A DNA stretch of 64,000 nucleotides from Albibacterium sp963696875 (GTDB lineage Bacteria > Bacteroidota > Bacteroidia > Sphingobacteriales > Sphingobacteriaceae), in the NCBI GenBank assembly GCA_963696875.1, contig CAVOLQ010000007.1:124001-188000 (forward strand). Direction: 5' to 3'. Each line of letters opens with the position of its first letter. The stretch's first letter is position 1. Shown in pieces: positions 1 through 11,849 of this stretch. The position numbers were made by a program, and so were the translations under genes. The notes beneath the pieces were generated by a model, which did not search any database, was not told where the DNA came from, and saw only the letters and a list, made by a program, of their open reading frames with translations.

Positions 1-153
1 ATAGTAAATCCAGGATTAATAAAACAACCTGTATAATGAAAACAGGATTAATAAATAACAGTGTATAACCAAGTCAGTATTTATTCATAAATCTGTATAG
101 CTATAGACGGACGATACATAACTATACTTCATCAAGAGTCCTTTAGAGCGCCG

Positions 154-299
154 TGAGAAGCGCCTGAGACATCCTTTAAGACAGCGTATCCCTTTGTTAT
201 CCCTTTCTTCGAGGCTCTTTAGGGCTTTGTCGAAGAAAGGGATACCAACGGGTAAACAATCCTCGAACGGCCTCTAAGCAACCCTTCAAGCGCTTCTCA
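154..299. repeat. Nested inverted repeats upstream of the rRNA operon
   Basis: Two sets of arms are visible. The inner pair, 198-212 and 230-244, is a perfect 15-base inverted repeat (tatccctttcttcga and its complement) around a 17-base loop. The outer pair, 154-163 and 290-299 (tgagaagcgc and gcgcttctca), is a perfect 10-base repeat enclosing it. Together they could fold into a branched structure. No long reading frame crosses the region. It may be the transcript end of a gene lying before base 1, or an unrecognised structured RNA. Nothing else is recognisable in 1-340 beyond short degenerate AT-rich repeats near the left edge. Confidence 0.5.
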
Positions 300-526
300 A
301 GCCGACCTAAATGATCCTTAAAGAAAGCGTTTTACACCGAGCTACTATTATCATATATTGTTAAGTAATGATTCAGAGAATGGGAGTGGTGCCCTGGTTC
401 TGCAAACCATTTCTTTGTTTTCGTGTTTATTGTTTGCCGGATCGGTTTTCTTTGCGGGGCTGCAAAAAAATATCTTTCTTGTATCCAGGCGTTTGCGATT
501 ATTTTGGAAAATAAAGCGGTCAAAGG

Positions 527-557
527 TTTGCGGGGATGGTTTTAGATCGTATTTTTG
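527..557 (+). promoter_or_regulatory. rRNA operon promoter P1 (Bacteroidota type)
   Basis: A -33 element TTTG (527-530) and a -7 element TATTTTTG (550-557) are separated by 19 bases. This matches the Bacteroidota consensus TTTG/TAnnTTTG. The downstream sequence cactccgcaaacgaaagg recurs after the second promoter and could form a short hairpin at the start of the transcript. Confidence 0.7.
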
Positions 558-693
558 CACTCCGCAAACGAAAGGAAGTGGGTTGTACATTGAGATAGAG
601 AGGCATTTTTTACCAGGGGATAAACACCTTGGGTTACGAATCTAGGTTCGTTTTGCTCTCCAGAAAAGATTTTAAAACTATTTTAAAATAAAG

Positions 694-724
694 TTTGGAG
701 ATTAGAAAATGTTTTCTACCTTTG
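694..724 (+). promoter_or_regulatory. rRNA operon promoter P2 (Bacteroidota type)
   Basis: TTTG (694-697), 19-base spacer, TACCTTTG (717-724). The following bases, cactccgcaacgaaaggag, nearly copy those after P1, and CTCC/GGAG can pair. Confidence 0.75.
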
Positions 725-861
725 CACTCCGCAACGAAAGGAGCGGGAGTTTTTTGAAAGGCTGGCTTGGAAAAAAGGAGAAGGGGTAACCCGGAGAACG
801 GAACAGAGGTTCCACTTTTAGACCGAGAAAAAAGGAAAGAAAAAAAATAAAAACTTTATAT

Positions 862-892
862 TTTGTTTTAATCAAAACTTCTTCTACCTTTG
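862..892 (+). promoter_or_regulatory. rRNA operon promoter P3 (Bacteroidota type)
   Basis: TTTG (862-865), 19-base spacer, TACCTTTG (885-892), the same geometry as P1 and P2. Just downstream, tcccgcaagaaacggga forms a 5-bp stem with a 7-base loop, a version of the P1/P2 hairpins with changed but still pairing bases. It is the promoter nearest to 16S, leaving a leader of about 275 bases. Confidence 0.75.
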
Positions 893-1004
893 CAGTCCCG
901 CAAGAAACGGGATCCAAAAGCGCGACGCTTGAGGACATAAAAACAAGATTGACAGGAAGGCGAAAGCCCGACAGTATAGCCGAACCGCGAGGCAAGGCAC
1001 AACA

Positions 1005-1042
1005 GTTCTTTAAAAGAAGAAATCATGAACAAGCACAACGAG
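1005..1042 (+). other. boxA-like site and 5' arm of the 16S processing stem
   Basis: gttctttaaaa (1005-1015) resembles the boxA antitermination element; a related gttctttgaca lies before 23S at 3038-3048. Bases 1034-1042 (cacaacgag) are exactly complementary to 2716-2724 (ctcgttgtg) after 16S, and flanking bases such as aatcatg (1021-1027) extend the match. That is the arrangement expected of an RNase III stem that brackets 16S. Confidence 0.5.
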
Positions 1043-1172
1043 TGGCAATTTATTGCCTAAGTTGTAAACAAAGTAGCCCGCAAGGGTTACGAGAAAAATT
1101 CAACCTAATCAATTCAATTTAGAACAACAACGATTCTATTTTAAGATAGGGTCAAGACAAACAAATCATTTT

Positions 1173-2696
<1,524 letters not shown>

Positions 2697-2817
2697 CTAG
2701 AGCATTGGATCGATGCTCGTTGTGCCATGATTATTCTTATAGAAACAGAAGATTGAAGATAAAGTATCCATCCCACAGTAAAACCGGGATTGGTGCCTTA
2801 GCAGAAAGATTTTAGCT

Positions 2818-2894
2818 AGTCCCGTAGCTCAGTTGGTTAGAGCACTACACTGATAATGTAGGGGTCAGCAGTTCAAATCTGCTCGGGACTACCA
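2818..2894 (+). tRNA. tRNA-Ile (GAT anticodon)
   Basis: A 77-base cloverleaf with acceptor stem agtcccg/cgggact, D-arm gctcagttggttagagc, anticodon loop ctgataa (GAT) and T-arm with gttcaaatc. CCA is encoded (2892-2894). It lies in the 16S-23S spacer, as is usual. Confidence 0.97.
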
Positions 2895-2899
2895 AATAC

Positions 2900-2973
2900 G
2901 GGGAATTAGCTCAGCTGGCTAGAGCACCTGCCTTGCACGCAGGGGGTCAACGGTTCGAATCCGATATTCTCCA
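2900..2973 (+). tRNA. tRNA-Ala (TGC anticodon)
   Basis: A 74-base cloverleaf with anticodon TGC. Its acceptor stem ggggaat/attctcc contains the G3:U70 wobble pair that alanyl-tRNA synthetase recognises. Unlike the upstream tRNA-Ile, CCA is not encoded and must be added. Only five bases separate the two tRNAs. Confidence 0.97.
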
Positions 2974-3037
2974 CTTAAGACACGTGATGAACGGGACGGG
3001 TTACAACCCCTTACCAAGTACTTATACGTGATCAATC

Positions 3038-3084
3038 GTTCTTTGACATATTGGAAGAAAAAAATTAAAAGAGAAGACAACAGT
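3038..3084 (+). other. boxA-like site and 5' arm of the 23S processing stem
   Basis: gttctttgaca (3038-3048) repeats the boxA-like motif found before 16S. Bases about 3047-3084 pair almost completely with 6076-6114 beyond the 3' end of 23S; the 15 bases gagaagacaacagt and their complement form the core. The two arms form a long helix with one bulge and a few mismatches, consistent with an RNase III processing stem. Confidence 0.6.
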
Positions 3085-3169
3085 AGAGACGTTTTTTCGG
3101 CGGTTTAGGCCAATGGAAGGACTGATTAATAAAAGCATCTCCATATACTAGCAAAAGGGTATGGAGAGA

Positions 3170-6063
<2,894 letters not shown>

Positions 6064-6155
6064 CAAGCAGATAACACTGTTGTCTTCCTCTTTTAACTTT
6101 TTCTTCTAATATTGTCTTAGTTTATGTGCAAACAAAGCACAAAACTAACAAGTCT

Positions 6156-6266
<111 letters not shown>

Positions 6267-6275
6267 TTTTATAAG

Positions 6276-6310
6276 AACCCCTTTGGTGAAAACCGAAGGG
6301 GTTTCTTTGT
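6276..6310 (+). terminator. Intrinsic terminator of the rRNA operon
   Basis: A 12-bp stem, aacccctttggt (6276-6287) with accgaaggggtt (6292-6303), closed by a GAAA tetraloop and followed by a T-rich run tctttgttt. It starts ten bases after 5S. Confidence 0.93.
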
Positions 6311-6318
6311 TTATAGCT

Positions 6319-6395
6319 ATTAGGTATCAGGTGATAGGTTATAGGATTCGGCCGTCAGTTGTCGGCTTTCAGCCATCGGTTATGGGTATTCCGGC
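6319..6395. repeat. Degenerate low-complexity repeat (TAGGTATTAGG / CAGCTTTCAGC type)
   Basis: Between the rRNA terminator and the next gene are units such as attaggtatcaggtgatagg followed by gtcagttgtcggctttcagc. The same two word families occur in other gene-end regions of this window (11.63-11.85, 50.46-50.50 and 61.5-62.0 kb). They are imperfect and do not code. Confidence 0.5.
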
Positions 6396-6512
6396 CGAAT
6401 ATCGCGGATAGAATCCGTCTCCTTTACCACATCATTCAATATTAATCGTGCTTCTCCTAGAAAGTCTGTGCCCGTATCGTGCAAGCTTGCATCTCGAATA
6501 TTACGGCTTTTA

Positions 6513-7919
6513 CTATATCATCTCCCACCCCGACCGAACTGCTTCTCGTATATATTGATCTGCTTCGGGGAGTCCTTTAGCCTTCATATTTTCGCTATCC
6601 CAATATATCTTCTTCCCGCCCAAGCGAAGAGAAAGTACACCGAGAAGAGTGATCTCTGTAAGACGCGCACCATATTCAAAATTTGCACTTGCGGCCGGGC
6701 CACCCTTGATTGCATCTATCCAATCTCTAAAATGTCCATTTGAACGGGGAATGCTAGGCTTAGGTGGGTTAAATCTGTCACGTAATTTTTCAGGAAAGAT
6801 CTGCGGATTGGATCCTCCGGCACCCGTTACGATAACTCCTTTCTTACCAATAAAAAGAGAGCCTCGTCTAGGTAATTCAAACTCCTTTGGGAGTATGTCC
6901 GGACGATCAGGTCGTAATCCCCCGGAATACCAAACCTGTTTGAAGTTTGGCTGACTACCCTGTTTTGCAAAATGGTAGTATCCAATTTCTCCATAAGGTG
7001 CGATATCTGCATCGCTATAACCAGCAGGAAGCACTTCAATAGTATCTGGAGAATGTAGATTAAATGCCCAAGTCGCAGCGTCGAGGTCATGGCAACCAAA
7101 ATCGCCCAGCGCACCACATCCGAGTGCCCAAAAATCTCTCCAAGCTACTGGCGTATATTCTTTGTGGCATGGCATATAAGACGTTGGACCGAGCCATAAG
7201 TTCCATCCAATAGCCTCCTCATCCATAGACGGATTCTTGGGGAGCCCTTGTAGATCAGTGTTCCAACGGGAAGTGGGCACCCAAGTATGCGCCTCCTTCA
7301 CTTTTCCAATTACTCCATCACGAAGGTATTCAACTGTTTCTCTGATCCCGTCACCGCTATGAAGCACATTCCCCATTTGGGTCGCCAAACCAGTTTCTGC
7401 AGCAACATCCCTTACTTTTCTCGCCTCCCATATATTATGTGTCAACGGTTTCTCGCAATAGACATGTTTGCCTGCACGCATTGCTTTTATAGAGACATAA
7501 GCATGCGTATTATCGGGTGTGGAGCACAGCACTGCATCTAGGGATGATTCTTTCTCTAGCATTTCCCTAAAGTCGAGGTATTCGTTGATCTTATAATTAT
7601 TTGCAGATGATTTGTAATGGTTTTCAATCATTTCCTTAACCGGTTCACGGCCAGCCTTTGATTTATAGTAAAAATCTTTTAAATCCCAATACTTAGCGGG
7701 GTCTGCAATAGCAGTAATTTGCACATCTTTTAGATCAAAAAGTGAAGCAGCGTTTTGTCTGCCTTTTCCGCCAGCACCAATAATTCCCACTGTTATCTTA
7801 TCGCTAGGAGCTAAGAAACCTTTGCCACCTAGTACATGACGGGGTACAATCATAAAGCTAGCCGCTGTAACTGCCATTCCTTTTACGAATTTTCTACGAG
7901 AATATTCTTCTTGCTTCAT
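6513..7919 (-). CDS. Gfo/Idh/MocA-family oxidoreductase with Tat signal
   Basis: A 468-residue NAD(P)-dependent oxidoreductase-like protein of unknown substrate. The N terminus carries a twin-arginine signal (SRRKFVKG, residues 8-15, then a hydrophobic stretch), so it is probably exported folded with its nucleotide bound. The Rossmann motif GIIGAGGKG lies near residue 46, and the family motif YCEKPLTHN near residue 155. The C-terminal half is the usual Gfo/Idh alpha/beta domain. Such Tat-exported members in Bacteroidota usually act on sugars, sometimes as NAD-dependent glycosidases, but this one is not close to the GH109 protein at 43.7 kb and I assign no substrate. It stands alone, divergent from the protease gene. 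Confidence 0.88.
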   Translation of the reverse strand: MKQEEYSRRKFVKGMAVTAASFMIVPRHVLGGKGFLAPSDKITVGIIGAGGKGRQNAASLFDLKDVQITAIADPAKYWDLKDFYYKSKAGREPVKEMIENHYKSSANNYKINEYLDFREMLEKESSLDAVLCSTPDNTHAYVSIKAMRAGKHVYCEKPLTHNIWEARKVRDVAAETGLATQMGNVLHSGDGIRETVEYLRDGVIGKVKEAHTWVPTSRWNTDLQGLPKNPSMDEEAIGWNLWLGPTSYMPCHKEYTPVAWRDFWALGCGALGDFGCHDLDAATWAFNLHSPDTIEVLPAGYSDADIAPYGEIGYYHFAKQGSQPNFKQVWYSGGLRPDRPDILPKEFELPRRGSLFIGKKGVIVTGAGGSNPQIFPEKLRDRFNPPKPSIPRSNGHFRDWIDAIKGGPAASANFEYGARLTEITLLGVLSLRLGGKKIYWDSENMKAKGLPEADQYIREAVRSGWEMI

Positions 7920-8062
7920 ATAGCTGTTTTTTATGTAATGGGTTAATTATTAGCCAATGTAATTATAAAACAGGAAATAACAATAGAACGTTAGTATTTT
8001 AAGGTAGCCAAACATGTATATGCTTTTAACATTTAATAACACATTGCTATCTTAATTAATTT

Positions 8063-8070
8063 TATATTTG
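8063..8070 (+). promoter_or_regulatory. -7 box of the protease gene promoter
   Basis: TATATTTG fits TAnnTTTG and ends 27 bases before the chosen ATG. A TTG 16 bases upstream (8044-8046) could be a weak -33 element. The box overlaps a possible upstream TTG start, which argues against that start. Confidence 0.55.
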
Positions 8071-8097
8071 TTTATTAAGAAATTTAATACCTACAAA

Positions 8098-9717
8098 ATG
8101 AGAATTAATCTTTTTATTCCTTTATTGGCAATATTTATTCTTCCTTTTTCATTGCAAGCACAAAAGCTAAAGGCGGGAAAAGTTAATTGGCAAAATCTAG
8201 ATTTTGTTGAGGATGGTATTTATGGTATAAGCACAGAGAAGGCTTATAAAGAGCTGTTGAATAACAAGAAAAACTCACCCGTTATTGTCGCTGTAATCGA
8301 TGGAGGTATTGAACCAGATCATGAAGATTTGAAATCTGTAATGTGGGTGAATAAAAAAGAGATTGCAGGAAATGGTTTAGACGACGATAGTAATGGATAT
8401 ATTGACGATGTTCATGGTTGGAATTTTATTGGAAATCCTGAAGGTGAAGATGTGCAATATGATAACCTTGAGATTACCCGATTAATTCGCGAACTTCAAC
8501 CGAAATACATTTCTGTTTTACCTACTACGCCGCTTCCAGAGGATGAAAAAAAAGAGTTTCAGAATTACCAGGATATGGTGGCTTCCTATATGGAAAAGCT
8601 TCAAAGGGCACAAATGGGTGAGCTTAATTTCCGTAGTCTAAAAGAACTTTTGGATGGAATCACAAAAAGTATCGGAAAGGATAATCCTACTGAACAAGAT
8701 TTTAATAATTACAAGGCCAAGAATAAATTAGAAAATCGTGCTCTTCGTGTTGTTAAAAGCGGGATGAATGACGGAAAGTCTTATGCAGAATTTTATGAGG
8801 AAATGAAAGAGGGATTCGATCATTATACAAACCAAGTGAAATATCACCTTAACATGGCCTATGATTCTCGAGGAATTGTAGGGGATAATTATCAAGATAG
8901 CAAAGAGCATTTTTATGGAAATAATGATATTAAGGGGCCTGATGCATTTCATGGTACCCACGTGGCGGGAATTATTGGAGCGGACCGAAGCAATAGTTTA
9001 GGCATAAAGGGAGTTGCCGATAATGTTTTGATTATGGGTATACGTACTGTTCCTGATGGTGATGAACGTGATAAGGATGTTGCAAATGCTATTCGTTATG
9101 CTGTCGATAACGGAGCTAAAGTGATTAATATGAGTTTTGGGAAAGGTTATGTGAAGGATAAACAAGCTGTTGATGAAGCGGCTAGGTACGCTATGGCAAA
9201 TGATGTGTTGTTGGTTCAGGCTGCAGGCAATGACGGTGAAAATATTGATAAAATTCCTAATTATCCAAACCGTTATTTTGTAGATAGCTTAGGAATTAAT
9301 CAAGGTGAAGGTGAAGGATGGTTAACTGTAGGGGCTTCTTCGTGGGACAAGTCTGATGTTATTGCGGATTTTTCTAATTATGGCCAAAAAAGTGTAGATG
9401 TGTTTGCTCCTGGCGTTGATATTTATTCTTCTGCCCCTGATTCTAAGTACAAAGAGTCTAGTGGAACCAGCATGGCCGCTCCGGTAGTCGCTGGCTTGGC
9501 AGCTTTAATTCGTTCCTATTATCCTGCATTTTCGGCTATTGAGGTCAAAAACATCATTATGGAATCAGTTGTGAAAATAGATGATAAGGTTAAAGTTACT
9601 GACGGCGGAGTTTCAAAAAGACTGCATTTGAGTGAAATTAGTCAAACTGGTGGTATTGTGAATGCTTATAATGCATTGAAGTTGGCAGAACAGCGGTCTA
9701 AAGGCAATTTAAAATAA
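8098..9717 (+). CDS. Subtilisin-like (S8) serine peptidase, secreted
   Basis: A 539-residue S8 family peptidase. The ATG at 8098 is preferred over the in-frame TTG at 8068 because the signal peptide (MRINLFIPLLAIFILPFSLQA) begins there and the promoter box covers the TTG. The catalytic triad is visible: Asp in AVIDGGIEPDHED (near residue 73), His in FHGTHVAGI (near 286) and Ser in SSGTSMAAPVVAG (near 459). About 200 residues lie between Asp and His, far more than in subtilisin; the insert is rich in charged helices and is typical of Bacteroidota members. It probably works in the periplasm or outside the cell. No C-terminal sorting domain is evident. Confidence 0.92.
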   Translation: MRINLFIPLLAIFILPFSLQAQKLKAGKVNWQNLDFVEDGIYGISTEKAYKELLNNKKNSPVIVAVIDGGIEPDHEDLKSVMWVNKKEIAGNGLDDDSNGYIDDVHGWNFIGNPEGEDVQYDNLEITRLIRELQPKYISVLPTTPLPEDEKKEFQNYQDMVASYMEKLQRAQMGELNFRSLKELLDGITKSIGKDNPTEQDFNNYKAKNKLENRALRVVKSGMNDGKSYAEFYEEMKEGFDHYTNQVKYHLNMAYDSRGIVGDNYQDSKEHFYGNNDIKGPDAFHGTHVAGIIGADRSNSLGIKGVADNVLIMGIRTVPDGDERDKDVANAIRYAVDNGAKVINMSFGKGYVKDKQAVDEAARYAMANDVLLVQAAGNDGENIDKIPNYPNRYFVDSLGINQGEGEGWLTVGASSWDKSDVIADFSNYGQKSVDVFAPGVDIYSSAPDSKYKESSGTSMAAPVVAGLAALIRSYYPAFSAIEVKNIIMESVVKIDDKVKVTDGGVSKRLHLSEISQTGGIVNAYNALKLAEQRSKGNLK

Positions 9718-9815
9718 CTGTACAGCGGATTCTATCGTTGTTCGGTTTATGAGTTTTCTTTCGTTAGAATAATCGGTTTTGACATAGCGTTGTTTAGAAT
9801 AACGATATTTTTTTC

Positions 9816-9823
9816 TATGTTTG
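9816..9823 (+). promoter_or_regulatory. -7 box close to the nth start codon
   Basis: TATGTTTG fits TAnnTTTG. Its end is only three bases before the ATG at 9827, so a transcript from it would have almost no leader. A TTG at 9790-9792 could serve as -33 element (23-base spacing). Confidence 0.4.
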
Positions 9824-9826
9824 GTT

Positions 9827-10480
9827 ATGTTGAGAAAAGAGCGCTACAAGGGTGTATTTGACTATTTCGCTAAACACCATCCTAATCCGCAGACAGAATT
9901 ACACTATGCGAATCCTTATCAATTATTAGTTGCTGTTATTCTTTCTGCTCAATGTACTGATAAGAGGATTAACCAAGTTACACCGGAATTATTTAAGCGA
10001 TTCCCTAATGCGGATGCTTTGTCTGATGTAACACCTGACATTGTTTTTGATTATATACGAAGCGTTAGTTATCCTAATAACAAAGCAAAACACTTAGTTG
10101 GGATGGCTAAGATGCTTAAAGAAGATTTTGGTGGCAGAGTTCCTGAAACTATCGAAGAGTTGCAGAAACTTCCAGGTGTAGGGCGTAAAACGGCCAATGT
10201 GATTGCTTCGGTCATTTATGATGTTCCGGCGATCGCTGTTGATACTCATGTTTTTAGAGTATCCAGGAGGATTGGTTTGAGCCTAGGAAAAACGCCGTTA
10301 GCAGTAGAAGCGGATCTTGTTAAAAATTTGCCTTCTCCGATTTTAGCAGTAGCACATCATTGGCTTATATTGCATGGGAGATACATTTGTGTGGCGAGAA
10401 GTCCGAAATGTTCAATTTGTCCAATTAGTCAATATTGTAAATATTATGAGAAGCTTGTTAAGTTTGGAAAAGTAGGATAA
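9827..10480 (+). CDS. nth: Endonuclease III (DNA glycosylase/AP lyase)
   Basis: A 217-residue base-excision-repair enzyme that removes oxidised pyrimidines and cleaves at the abasic site. The helix-hairpin-helix LPGVGRKTANVIAS includes the catalytic Lys; AVDTHVFRVSRR carries the catalytic Asp. The C terminus has the [4Fe-4S] pattern C-X6-C-X2-C-X5-C (CVARSPKCSICPISQYC). The ATG at 9827 was chosen over the TTG two codons upstream. Directly upstream of recA, so two DNA-repair genes sit together, but recA has its own promoter. Confidence 0.96.
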   Translation: MLRKERYKGVFDYFAKHHPNPQTELHYANPYQLLVAVILSAQCTDKRINQVTPELFKRFPNADALSDVTPDIVFDYIRSVSYPNNKAKHLVGMAKMLKEDFGGRVPETIEELQKLPGVGRKTANVIASVIYDVPAIAVDTHVFRVSRRIGLSLGKTPLAVEADLVKNLPSPILAVAHHWLILHGRYICVARSPKCSICPISQYCKYYEKLVKFGKVG

Positions 10481-10540
10481 TTTAGCAAAAAAGTATTTAT
10501 TATATAAAAATTCCTTTTTAGCTAAAATGTTTAGTATATT

Positions 10541-10548
10541 TACCTTTG
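10541..10548 (+). promoter_or_regulatory. -7 box of the recA promoter
   Basis: TACCTTTG is an exact TAnnTTTG match, 53 bases before the recA ATG; a TTTTA at the -33 distance (10516-10520) is a weak partner. No palindromic LexA-type operator is obvious next to it. Confidence 0.65.
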
Positions 10549-10601
10549 ATTAGTTCAGTATTATAAAAAAAGAGAGTTTAACACTAAGAAATTCTAATAA
10601 A

Positions 10602-11630
10602 ATGAGTGCAGATAAAGAAAAATTGAAAGCCTTGCAACTTACGCTTGATAAGTTGGAGAAGTCTTATGGAAAAGGTGCAGTGATGAAGTTGGGTGATGCT
10701 GCAGTAGAGCGAATCGACTCCATCCCTACTGGTTCCCTTGGTTTAGATATCGCGTTAGGCATTGGGGGCGTTCCAAAAGGCAGGGTAATCGAGATTTATG
10801 GACCAGAATCTTCTGGAAAGACAACTTTGGCTACACATATTATTGCTGAAGCCCAGAAAAAGGGCGGGATTGCTGCTTTTATTGATGCTGAACATGCTTT
10901 TGATAAATACTATGCTCAAAAGCTAGGTGTGGATGTTGAGAATTTATTAATATCCCAACCAGATAATGGCGAGCAAGCTTTAGAAATTGCGGATAATTTA
11001 ATTCGTTCTGGAGCTATTGACGTCATTGTAATTGACTCGGTAGCTGCGTTAGTTCCAAAAGCTGAGATTGAGGGAGAGATGGGAGATTCTAAAATGGGAT
11101 TGCAAGCAAGATTGATGTCTCAAGCCTTAAGAAAATTAACAGGTACAATTGCCAAAACTAATTGCTGTTGTATTTTTATTAACCAGTTGCGTGAGAAGAT
11201 TGGTGTTATGTTTGGTAATCCTGAAACTACTACAGGTGGAAATGCTTTGAAATTCTATGCGTCTGTGCGCCTAGATATTCGTCGGATTTCGCAAATAAAG
11301 GATTCAGATGAAGTTTCTGGAAACCGCGCTAGGGTAAAAGTTGTGAAGAATAAAGTTGCTCCACCATTTCGAATGGCTGAATTTGACATTATGTTCGGTG
11401 AAGGTATTTCCAAAGCGGGAGAGATTATTGATTTAGGCGTAGAGTTCAATATAATTAAGAAAGCAGGGTCGTGGTTTAGTTACGGCGATACAAGATTAGG
11501 GCAAGGGCGTGATGCCGTGAGAAAGTTAATTCTAGATAATCCTGATTTAATGGATGAGTTGGAAAGCAAAATTCGTGAGGAAGTTACAGGTGAAAAGATG
11601 GATGAAATGCTTGAAGGGAAGCTGGATTAG
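10602..11630 (+). CDS. recA: Recombinase RecA
   Basis: A 342-residue RecA, the DNA strand-exchange ATPase and SOS co-protease. It has the Walker A motif GPESSGKTT (near residue 69), the Walker B strand DVIVIDSVAALVP, the L1 region with GDSKMGLQARLMSQALRKL, and the L2 region ending in GNPETTTGGNALKFY. The acidic C-terminal tail (EVTGEKMDEMLEGKLD) is of normal length. It has its own promoter and ends at the very strong bidirectional hairpin shared with gcvP. Confidence 0.99.
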   Translation: MSADKEKLKALQLTLDKLEKSYGKGAVMKLGDAAVERIDSIPTGSLGLDIALGIGGVPKGRVIEIYGPESSGKTTLATHIIAEAQKKGGIAAFIDAEHAFDKYYAQKLGVDVENLLISQPDNGEQALEIADNLIRSGAIDVIVIDSVAALVPKAEIEGEMGDSKMGLQARLMSQALRKLTGTIAKTNCCCIFINQLREKIGVMFGNPETTTGGNALKFYASVRLDIRRISQIKDSDEVSGNRARVKVVKNKVAPPFRMAEFDIMFGEGISKAGEIIDLGVEFNIIKKAGSWFSYGDTRLGQGRDAVRKLILDNPDLMDELESKIREEVTGEKMDEMLEGKLD

Positions 11631-11848
11631 GTATTTAGGTAGGTATTAGGTTTAAGGGCTATAGGTATTGAAGAAGTTGAAAAACTAGTGATAGATTAGA
11701 ACCTAATGCTAAATCTCATTACACAATAAATAGGAAGAGCTGTCTAAAACTAGACAGCTCTTCCTATTTATTGTGTAAGTTTTTATTAAGTAATTCGAAG
11801 GTTAGGCATTAGGCACTATCACCTAATACCTAAAACCCAATACCTATT
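11631..11848. repeat. Inverted pair of TAGGTATTAGG-type repeats around a hairpin
   Basis: On the left, 11631-11670 reads as imperfect units of gtattaggt. On the right, 11801-11848 carries their complement (acctaatacctaaaaccc). The two sets face each other around the 28-bp hairpin, so the whole gap between recA and gcvP is a large imperfect inverted structure. Confidence 0.5.
11719..11778. terminator. 28-bp perfect hairpin, bidirectional terminator of recA and gcvP
   Basis: Bases 11719-11746 are the exact complement of 11751-11778, leaving a 4-base loop (aaac). The core is aggaagagctgtcta and its complement, with AT-rich ends that provide a T-rich 3' side on either strand. It lies between the convergent recA and gcvP genes. 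Twenty-eight uninterrupted pairs is longer than an ordinary terminator. Confidence 0.85.
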
Positions 11849-11849
11849 A

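Noticed and set aside
332..995. Short reading frames on both strands before 16S (for example 358-645 plus strand and 702-995 minus strand)
   Set aside because: They overlap the three rRNA promoters and the rRNA leader, have no recognisable domain and show low-complexity composition.
8068..8097. TTG start for the S8 protease at 8068
   Set aside because: It overlaps the promoter's -7 box and places extra residues before the signal peptide.
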